Positions 1 to 5,562 of a DNA stretch of 5,562 bases are shown piece after piece. The first letter of the stretch is position 1. Every line of letters starts with the position of its first letter. The translations under genes and the position numbers were made by a program. Origin of the DNA: Rhodospirillales bacterium (lineage in GTDB: Bacteria; Pseudomonadota; Alphaproteobacteria; Acetobacterales; Acetobacteraceae); the NCBI GenBank assembly GCA_028870815.1, contig JAGWOU010000161.1, positions 1 to 5,562 on the forward strand, given 5' to 3'. The notes under the pieces were generated by a model, which saw only the letters and a list, made by a program, of their open reading frames with translations, was not told the DNA's origin and ran no database searches.

Positions 1-732
1 ATCGAGACGCTGGGCGGCGTGTTCACACGTCTGATCGACCGCAACACGACCATTCCGACGAAGAAGAGCCAGACCTTCTCCACCGCCGAGGACGGCCAGA
101 CGGCTGTGACCATCAAGGTGTTCCAGGGTGAGCGCGAGATGGCCGCGGACAACAAGCTGCTTGGCAATTTCGATTTGCAGGGCATTCCCTCCGCGCCGCG
201 CGGCGTGCCGCAGATCGAGGTGACCTTCGATATCGACGCGAACGGCATTGTGTCCGTTTCCGCGAAGGACAAGGCGACCGGCAAGGAGCAGCAGATCCGC
301 ATCCAGGCCTCGGGTGGTCTCTCTGACGCCGATATCGAGCGCATGGTGCGCGATGCCGAGGAGAACGCGGCGGCCGACAAGGCGCGGCGCGAGGCGGTGG
401 AAGCGCGTAACCAGACCGAGAGCATGATCAACCAGGTTGAGAAGACGCTGAAGGATGCGGGCGACAAGGTGGACGCGGCTGACAAGGCCGAAGCGGAAGC
501 CGCGATCGCCGAGGCGAAATCGGCGCTTGAGGGCGGTAATGCCGAGGCGGTGAAGGCGGCCTCCGACAAGCTGACCCAGGTGGCGATGAAGATCGGCGAG
601 GCGATGTACAAGGCCGAAAGCGCCGCGGGTGCAAGTGCCGCGCAGCCTGGGGCCGAGAGCACCGGGCCGAATGGCGAGAAGGTTGTGGACGCCGATTTTG
701 AGGACGTTGATGATAAGAACAAATCCGCTTGA
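1..732 (+). CDS. dnaK: Molecular chaperone DnaK (Hsp70), C-terminal part, 5' truncated by window edge
   Basis: This is the C-terminal 243 residues of the ATP-dependent cytosolic chaperone DnaK, which binds exposed hydrophobic peptide segments and works with DnaJ and GrpE. The frame is open from base 1, and its first residues (IETLGGVFTRLI) align with E. coli DnaK from about residue 401, so the ATPase domain lies upstream of the window. Residues 1 to about 106 form the beta-sandwich peptide-binding domain, including NTTIPTKKSQ, FSTAEDGQTAV, QGERE, APRGVPQIEVTFDID and SAKDK. The arch residues that match E. coli M404, A429 and hinge V436 are Leu, Ala and Val here. Residues about 107-206 are the charged alpha-helical lid, followed by a disordered Ala/Gly/Pro linker and the acidic tail VVDADFEDVDDKNKSA, the usual bacterial Hsp70 ending. 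dnaJ follows on the same strand. The promoter is outside the window, so regulation cannot be read here. Identification is certain. Confidence 0.98.
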   Translation: METLGGVFTRLIDRNTTIPTKKSQTFSTAEDGQTAVTIKVFQGEREMAADNKLLGNFDLQGIPSAPRGVPQIEVTFDIDANGIVSVSAKDKATGKEQQIRIQASGGLSDADIERMVRDAEENAAADKARREAVEARNQTESMINQVEKTLKDAGDKVDAADKAEAEAAIAEAKSALEGGNAEAVKAASDKLTQVAMKIGEAMYKAESAAGASAAQPGAESTGPNGEKVVDADFEDVDDKNKSA

Positions 733-756
733 GGCGGGTTTGAAGCGACTGAAAGG

Positions 757-779
757 GTCCCGGGGTTATGCCCCGGGAC
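757..779 (+). terminator. GC-rich hairpin between dnaK and dnaJ, possible attenuator or mRNA-processing/stability element
   Basis: A perfect 9-bp stem (GTCCCGGGG at 757-765 with CCCCGGGAC at 771-779) encloses the five-base loop TTATG. It can be extended outward by AAAG/CTTT pairs if two G's bulge out. It is followed by TTTCCGTTT, which is T-rich but not a proper U tract. It sits 24 bases after the dnaK stop and 39 bases before the dnaJ ATG. A partial terminator that lowers dnaJ relative to dnaK, or a structure that protects the dnaK mRNA end, would both fit. The structure is seen directly; the role is inferred. Confidence 0.5.
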
Positions 780-818
780 TTTCCGTTTAAGCAGAATTTC
801 AAGGATTTAAGCGCCGCC

Positions 819-1967
<1,149 letters not shown>

Positions 1968-2036
1968 CCCTGTTTTTGCCGTAATGCCCGGATAAACGGC
2001 CAAGCGATACGAATTGTAATCCGCCTGGCTCTTGCG

Positions 2037-2065
2037 TTGCCCGGCTTCAGGACGAAGCTTAGAAG
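2037..2065 (+). promoter_or_regulatory. Weak candidate promoter upstream of the lipoprotein gene
   Basis: TTGCCC at 2037-2042 and TAGAAG at 2060-2065 are separated by exactly 17 bases, and each matches four of six sigma-70-type consensus positions. Transcription would begin near 2072, leaving about 36 bases of leader before the ATG at 2108. The 140-base gap after dnaJ makes a separate promoter plausible, but matches this weak occur by chance. No convincing terminator for dnaJ precedes it, so read-through from dnaKJ is also possible. Confidence 0.22.
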
Positions 2066-2107
2066 CTGGTAGGTGGAGTAAACGCTTGTCTTGTACGGGA
2101 GTTCAAG

Positions 2108-2632
2108 ATGCTTAAGAAGTTGACGGGGATTGCCCTGCTGCCGATGCTGGCTCTGGGGGCATGCACGGCGGTAACGCCGACCCAGCCTACGGTGGTGGCC
2201 ATGCCGGGCCAGGGCAAGAGCTGGAACCAGTTCCAGGCCGATGACGCCTATTGCAGGAGCTATGCGGCTTCGCAGATGCCAAATAGCGGGCAGGTGGCGC
2301 AGAATTCACAGAACAATTCCGCGGCGACGGCTGCGGCTGGCACATTGATCGGTGCCGGGATAGGTGCCGCATTGGGCTCGCTGTCGGGCAATGTGGGCGC
2401 CGGGGCAGCCGTGGGCGCGGGGGCTGGCCTGCTTGGCGGCGCCTCCGTGGCGGGCAATAATACCCAGGCGACGGCGGATTCCCTCCAGGGCCGTTATGAT
2501 GTGGCCTATGCGCAGTGCATGGTGGGACATGGCGAATCGATTCAACAGCCTGCTGGGCCGGCTTATTATGCGCCGCCCGCTTATTACGCGCCGCCCCCGC
2601 CGCCACCCGGCTATTATTACCCCGGTTACTGA
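2108..2632 (+). CDS. Putative glycine-zipper outer-membrane lipoprotein with Tyr/Pro-rich tail
   Basis: This 174-residue protein has no known enzymatic role. The N-terminus (MLKKLTGIALLPMLALGAC) is a signal peptide with lipobox L16-G17-A18-C19, so it should be cut by signal peptidase II and lipidated on Cys19; Thr at +2 does not suggest inner-membrane retention. Residues about 74-115 form a glycine-zipper region with Gly at 78, 82, 86, 90, 94 and again at 99, 103, 107, 111, resembling the YMGG/OmpA-like glycine-zipper families that insert in membranes. Two cysteines, C49 and C137, flank the zipper and could form a disulfide. The C-terminus is Tyr/Pro-rich with AYYAPP twice in tandem. The ribosome site GGGAG (2097-2101) is well placed, six bases before ATG. 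The TonB-like gene starts 28 bases after its stop, so the two may share a transcript. The family assignment rests on sequence pattern only. Confidence 0.85.
   Translation: MLKKLTGIALLPMLALGACTAVTPTQPTVVAMPGQGKSWNQFQADDAYCRSYAASQMPNSGQVAQNSQNNSAATAAAGTLIGAGIGAALGSLSGNVGAGAAVGAGAGLLGGASVAGNNTQATADSLQGRYDVAYAQCMVGHGESIQQPAGPAYYAPPAYYAPPPPPPGYYYPGY
2561..2596 (+). repeat. Two tandem 18-bp units encoding AYYAPP
   Basis: GCTTATTATGCGCCGCCC (2561-2578) is followed directly by GCTTATTACGCGCCGCCC (2579-2596), with one silent difference (TAT/TAC). Each unit encodes AYYAPP in the tail of the lipoprotein. A proline run and GYYYPGY follow. In-frame 18-bp units allow copy-number change without breaking the gene. 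Confidence 0.8.
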
Positions 2633-2660
2633 GACCGTATCCGCCCTGGAAGGGGCGGAG

Positions 2661-3527
2661 ATGTTTGTGGCGGGGGAGCATCTGGCCCCGCCCGCGCAAA
2701 AACCACGCCGCAACCCATGGGCCTGGGGGGCGGCGCTGCTGCTGCATGTGCTGGTGATTGCAGCCGTGCTGCTGGTGCGGGAGAAGCCGCCACAGGAGGA
2801 TCTGCAAAGCCCGCCCGGCGTTTCCGTGGTGTTCAACAATGGCGGCACTGCGCCGCAGGCCACCGCGCCAAGGACCACGCCGGGGCCGCCGCAGCAGATG
2901 CAGGCCCCGCCGCCTCCACCCCCGCCGGCACCGGCTTCGCCAGCCGAGCAAGCCCAGGCCGCGACCCAGGACGAGGTGCAGGTGCCTGATCTGCCGCTGG
3001 CGGCGATTCCCAACCCGCCACCCGCGCCGCACCCGCGCCCAGCACCCCGGCAGAGGGTGGTAAATGCGCGCCGCTCGCCACCCTCGCAGCAGAAATACGT
3101 GTTTCTGAACGGCATGAATTACGGAAATGTCTCGCCCGTGGCACCGCCTGTGCCGCAAGCGCCCAGGGGTATGAACTTCTCTCTGCCAACCTCTGACGCA
3201 CAAGCGGCGACGGCATCCGACTTCTCAGTGAAGGGGGATGCAGGGGCGGATTGGGATGCGGCATTGTCGAAATGGGTGCAAGACCACGCCTATTATCCGC
3301 AAGCGGCCGCCGAGCAGGGGCAGGAAGGCACCGCCACGGTGCAGTTCACCGTGGACCGCCATGGGCATGTGACGGGACTGAAACTGCTGGATTCCGCGGG
3401 CTCGCCATTTCTGGACCAGGCCTGGGAGCAACTGTTTGAGGACAACACGCTGCCGCCATTTCCGCCGGATGCGAAGGATGGCCACGTGACGGTACAATAC
3501 ACTGTGCACTATGTCTTGATCCATTGA
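2661..3527 (+). CDS. TonB-like energy transducer / TonB C-terminal domain protein
   Basis: This 288-residue protein has the architecture of TonB, which carries energy from the inner-membrane proton gradient to outer-membrane receptors. A short cytosolic N-terminus (1-19) precedes one membrane helix at about 20-39 (WAWGAALLLHVLVIAAVLLV). His29 sits where TonB and TolA carry the SxxxH motif, but the Ser position is Ala25. A long Pro/Ala/Gln-rich periplasmic spacer runs to about residue 175. The C-terminal TonB fold covers about 198-286, with YPQAAAEQGQEGTATVQF, VDRHGHV, LDSAGSPFLDQA and PPFP. ATG 2661 was chosen because it places the membrane helix near the N-terminus and follows AGGGG at 2651-2655 with five-base spacing. 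Longer versions of the frame would run inside the lipoprotein gene. No exbB or exbD is in the window, and the receptor it serves cannot be told. A TolA-like role is the main alternative. Confidence 0.88.
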   Translation: MFVAGEHLAPPAQKPRRNPWAWGAALLLHVLVIAAVLLVREKPPQEDLQSPPGVSVVFNNGGTAPQATAPRTTPGPPQQMQAPPPPPPPAPASPAEQAQAATQDEVQVPDLPLAAIPNPPPAPHPRPAPRQRVVNARRSPPSQQKYVFLNGMNYGNVSPVAPPVPQAPRGMNFSLPTSDAQAATASDFSVKGDAGADWDAALSKWVQDHAYYPQAAAEQGQEGTATVQFTVDRHGHVTGLKLLDSAGSPFLDQAWEQLFEDNTLPPFPPDAKDGHVTVQYTVHYVLIH

Positions 3528-3568
3528 CGGCCTTGCTTCGACTCGCTGATTCGGGCTCAAGCGAGGGG

Positions 3569-5338
3569 ATGGACTCGCATGTTTTCGGCATAACCCAAAG
3601 CCTGACCGGCAAAAGCTGGATTTGGCGGCCTGGAAGGGAAGGGCGGCAGGGCGAAGGGCTGGCCCAAGAGCTAGGTATGCCTGAACTGATGGGCCGGCTG
3701 CTGGCGGCAAGGGGTGTGACCGCCGACTATGCCGCCGCGTTTCTGGACCCGACCCTACGGGCGATGCTGCCGGACCCCTCCAGTTTGGTGGATATGGATA
3801 TTGCCGCCGGACGCTTAGCCGATGCCGTGATGCAGGGCGAGACGGTGGGCGTGTTCGGCGACTACGACGTGGATGGCGCCTGTTCCTCTGCCTTGATGGT
3901 GACGCTGCTGCGCCAGCTTGGCTGCGGCGTGACGTATCATGTGCCGGACCGCATGGCCGAGGGTTATGGGCCGAATACCGAGGCGTTACGCGCCATGGCG
4001 GGGCGGGGCGCTAAGCTGATTGTGTGCGTGGATTGCGGCACCGCCGCGCACGCCGCCTTTGCGCCGCTGCATAACGCCGTTGATATCGTGGTGCTGGACC
4101 ACCATAAATCCGAGGGGCCGCCGCCGCCGATCCGCGCCACGGTGAACCCGAACCGGCTGGATTGTCCCTCCGGCCTGGGGCAAATTTGCGCCGCGGCGGT
4201 GGTGTTTATCACCGCCGTTGCGCTGCTACGCACTTTGCGCCGGCGCGGTTTCTTCGCTGACCGGGCGGAGCCGGATTTGCGGGAGTTTCTGGATCTGGTG
4301 GCGTTGGCCACGATTTGCGATGTGATGCCGCTGACGGGGTTAAACCGGGCCTTCGTGATCCAGGGGCTGAAAGTGATGGCTCGGCGGTCCCGCCCTGGTG
4401 TGGCGGCGCTGCTGGACGTGGCCAAGCTGACCGAGGCGCCGACCGCAATGCATTGCGGATTTATGCTTGGGCCGCGCATCAATGCCTCTGGCCGCATTGC
4501 CGAGGCGGATATGGGGCTGAGGCTGTTGCTGGCCGAAGATGCTGAACTGGCCGCCGAGTTGGCACAAACACTGGATGCGGTGAATAAGCAGCGTCAGAGC
4601 GTGGAGGCCGGTATTTCCACCGATGCCATGAACCGGGCCGAGGCACAGGTGGCGGGCGGGCATGGCGTTATCCTGCTGGCGCAGGAAGGTTGGCACCCTG
4701 GGGTGGTTGGCATTGTCGCCGGCCGGGTGAAGGAGCGTTTCAACCGCCCGGCCTTGGTGGCGGGCATTACCGAGGGTATGGCCAAGGGGTCGGGTCGGTC
4801 TGTGCCGGGGATTGATTTGGGTGCAGCGGTGATCGCGGCGCGGCAAAGCGGCATTCTGGCGACGGGCGGCGGGCACGCCATGGCGGCGGGATTCTCGACG
4901 CCTGAGACGGCGCTTTCGACCTTTCATGAGTTCCTGAACGACCGGCTGGCCAGTGCTGCCTTGTTGCCGCCCAGTGCTGAGCTGGTGCTGGACGGCGTGC
5001 TGGGGTTGGGCGGAGCCGATGCCGCGCTGGCGCAGATGATTTCACGCATGGGGCCGTTTGGCACGGGCAATGATGAGCCACTTTTTGTGATGCCGCGGGC
5101 CCGCGTGGTGAAGAGCGACCGGATCGGCAAGGATGGCAATACCATCCGCGTGATGGTGGAAGGCGAGGGCGGCGGGCGGATGAAGGCGCTGCTGTTCCGC
5201 GCGAAGGAGGGTGCCCTGGCCGAGGCGTTGGGCCGTGTGGGCGGCGCGCCGCTGCATCTGGCCGGGCATCTGCGGGCCGAATTTTGGCAAGGCCGGGTAT
5301 CGGCAGGTTTTTTCATCGCTGACGCGGCCCCTGCTTGA
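3569..5338 (+). CDS. recJ: Single-stranded-DNA-specific 5'-3' exonuclease RecJ
   Basis: RecJ degrades single-stranded DNA 5' to 3' in RecF-pathway recombination, mismatch repair and base-excision repair. With the start used here it is 589 residues (E. coli 577). DHH-family motifs appear in order: DYDVDG at 98-103, VDCG at 154-157, LDHH with DHH at 177-179, and CDVMPL with Asp251; these supply the metal-binding aspartates and histidines. The DHHA1 domain follows, with GPRINASGR (301-309), GWHPGVVGIVAGR (374-386), SGRSVPGIDL (408-417) and TGGGHAMAAGF (432-442). A C-terminal OB-like domain begins near PFGTGNDEPLF (496-506). All key residues are present. ATG 3569 yields MDSHVFGITQSLTGKSW, and SLTGxxW is the usual start region of alphaproteobacterial RecJ; its purine-rich GAGGGG is unusually close to the ATG. 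The frame is also open to TTG 3524, which overlaps the previous stop codon (TTGA) and would add 15 residues; that start would allow translational coupling. Confidence 0.95.
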   Translation: MDSHVFGITQSLTGKSWIWRPGREGRQGEGLAQELGMPELMGRLLAARGVTADYAAAFLDPTLRAMLPDPSSLVDMDIAAGRLADAVMQGETVGVFGDYDVDGACSSALMVTLLRQLGCGVTYHVPDRMAEGYGPNTEALRAMAGRGAKLIVCVDCGTAAHAAFAPLHNAVDIVVLDHHKSEGPPPPIRATVNPNRLDCPSGLGQICAAAVVFITAVALLRTLRRRGFFADRAEPDLREFLDLVALATICDVMPLTGLNRAFVIQGLKVMARRSRPGVAALLDVAKLTEAPTAMHCGFMLGPRINASGRIAEADMGLRLLLAEDAELAAELAQTLDAVNKQRQSVEAGISTDAMNRAEAQVAGGHGVILLAQEGWHPGVVGIVAGRVKERFNRPALVAGITEGMAKGSGRSVPGIDLGAAVIAARQSGILATGGGHAMAAGFSTPETALSTFHEFLNDRLASAALLPPSAELVLDGVLGLGGADAALAQMISRMGPFGTGNDEPLFVMPRARVVKSDRIGKDGNTIRVMVEGEGGGRMKALLFRAKEGALAEALGRVGGAPLHLAGHLRAEFWQGRVSAGFFIADAAPA

Positions 5339-5363
5339 CGTGCGGCCCTGGGCATCGTACCAG
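5335..5363 (+). promoter_or_regulatory. Candidate tRNA-Glu promoter overlapping the recJ stop codon
   Basis: TTGACG at 5335-5340 matches five of six -35 consensus bases and includes the recJ stop codon TGA. After exactly 17 bases comes TACCAG at 5358-5363, a weak -10 (three of six). Transcription would begin near 5370, seven bases before the tRNA. The stretch after the -10 (CGCCCCC) is GC-rich, like the discriminator of stringently controlled stable-RNA promoters. The position and spacing support the call; the poor -10 limits it. Read-through from recJ is the alternative. Confidence 0.45.
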
Positions 5364-5376
5364 CGCCCCCACCTTG

Positions 5377-5452
5377 GTCCCCATCGTCTAGAGGCCTAGG
5401 ACACCGCCCTCTCACGGCGGTAACAGGGGTTCGAATCCCCTTGGGGACGCCA
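5377..5452 (+). tRNA. tRNA-Glu (anticodon CUC), CCA end encoded
   Basis: All four arms fold. The acceptor GTCCCCA (5377-5383) pairs with TGGGGAC (5442-5448), followed by discriminator G and an encoded CCA (5450-5452). The D arm is GTCTAGAGGCCTAGGAC (5386-5402). The anticodon stem CCGCC/GGCGG (5404-5408, 5416-5420) encloses loop CTCTCAC with anticodon CTC at 5411-5413, reading GAG. The T arm is AGGGG/CCCCT around TTCGAAT (5425-5441). The body is nearly identical to E. coli tRNA-Glu except that the anticodon is CUC rather than UUC. A UUC isoacceptor for GAA codons must be encoded elsewhere. The gene starts 38 bases after recJ ends. Confidence 0.97.
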
Positions 5453-5472
5453 AGCAATTTCAATGGTTTATA

Positions 5473-5489
5473 TGAGAATTTACTTCTCA
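5473..5489. repeat. Small inverted repeat downstream of tRNA-Glu
   Basis: TGAGAA (5473-5478) and TTCTCA (5484-5489) form a perfect 6-bp stem around TTTAC. It lies 20 bases after the tRNA CCA and seven bases before a longer inverted repeat. No T run follows. It could be part of the tRNA 3' processing or termination region, but it is short enough to arise by chance in AT-rich sequence. Confidence 0.4.
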
Positions 5490-5496
5490 CAACCTT

Positions 5497-5520
5497 GTTC
5501 TTGGCAGATTTGCCAAGAAC
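5497..5520. repeat. Perfect 10-bp inverted repeat after tRNA-Glu, possible terminator or protein-binding palindrome
   Basis: GTTCTTGGCA (5497-5506) and TGCCAAGAAC (5511-5520) are exact reverse complements around the four-base loop GATT. The stem is half GC. It begins 44 bases after the tRNA, a reasonable place for a terminator of the tRNA transcript, but CTTACC follows rather than a T run on + and AAGG on the other side gives none on -. It might instead be an operator or a recombination-site arm. The structure is certain; the function is not known. Confidence 0.6.
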
Positions 5521-5562
5521 CTTACCAAGTATGCCGTCTCTGAACGCTCACGAATTTCGACG

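Noticed and set aside
768..818. Longer DnaJ starting at ATG 768
   Set aside because: The added 17 residues are not part of any DnaJ, and the ATG lies inside the hairpin; MAKLDYY at 819 is the family start.
1978..2000. GCCGT/ACGGC inverted repeat after dnaJ
   Set aside because: Five-bp stem with a 13-base loop and no T run afterwards; expected by chance.
2364..2660. N-terminal extension of the TonB-like frame into the lipoprotein gene
   Set aside because: It would overlap the lipoprotein by most of its length and put 99 extra residues before the membrane helix. ATG 2661 has a ribosome site and proper topology.
2187..3203. Long minus-strand open frames opposite the lipoprotein and TonB-like genes
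   Set aside because: Composition is Arg/Pro/Gly-rich shadow coding in GC-rich DNA, with no recognisable domain; the + strand frames have clear family features.
4924..5490. Minus-strand 188-residue open frame beginning MRSKFSYKPLKLLGVPKG
   Set aside because: Its N-terminal part is the reverse complement of tRNA-Glu (giving GIRTPVTAVRGRCPRP, a familiar false translation of tRNA antisense) and the rest is antisense to recJ.

Overview
The window is a stretch of ordinary chromosome from a GC-rich alphaproteobacterium. The style of DnaK, DnaJ and RecJ suggests Rhodospirillales, possibly Acetobacteraceae, but that assignment is inferred from protein character and not proven by a search. All four complete genes, the truncated dnaK and the one tRNA lie on the + strand. 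They are closely packed, and the only notable gaps are the 140 bases after dnaJ and the 110 bases after the tRNA.

Layout. Positions 1-732 hold the 3' part of dnaK: the substrate-binding domain, the lid and the acidic tail. An 86-base spacer with a strong GC hairpin leads to dnaJ (819-1967), so the classical dnaKJ chaperone pair is present. After a 140-base gap with at best a weak promoter comes a small glycine-zipper lipoprotein gene (2108-2632). Then, 28 bases on, comes a TonB-like energy-transducer gene (2661-3527), and after a further short gap or a start/stop overlap comes recJ (3569-5338, or from TTG at 3524). A tRNA-Glu(CUC) gene (5377-5452) follows recJ after 38 bases. A promoter-like -35/-10 pair for it straddles the recJ stop codon.

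How the genes relate. DnaK and DnaJ work together in protein folding and disaggregation. The lipoprotein and the TonB-like protein are both cell-envelope proteins and may be co-transcribed, but nothing shows a shared function. RecJ is a single-strand 5'-3' exonuclease of recombination and repair, and its place here looks like simple tight packing.

The last 110 bases, after the tRNA, are much more AT-rich (about 41% GC by hand count) than the visibly GC-rich genes before them. They carry a perfect 10-bp inverted repeat and a second, smaller one. This is the part of the window least explained by known genes. It could be a terminator region or the edge of an element inserted next to the tRNA, but no integrase or repeated tRNA end is visible inside the window. 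I did not find a convincing new biological system here.
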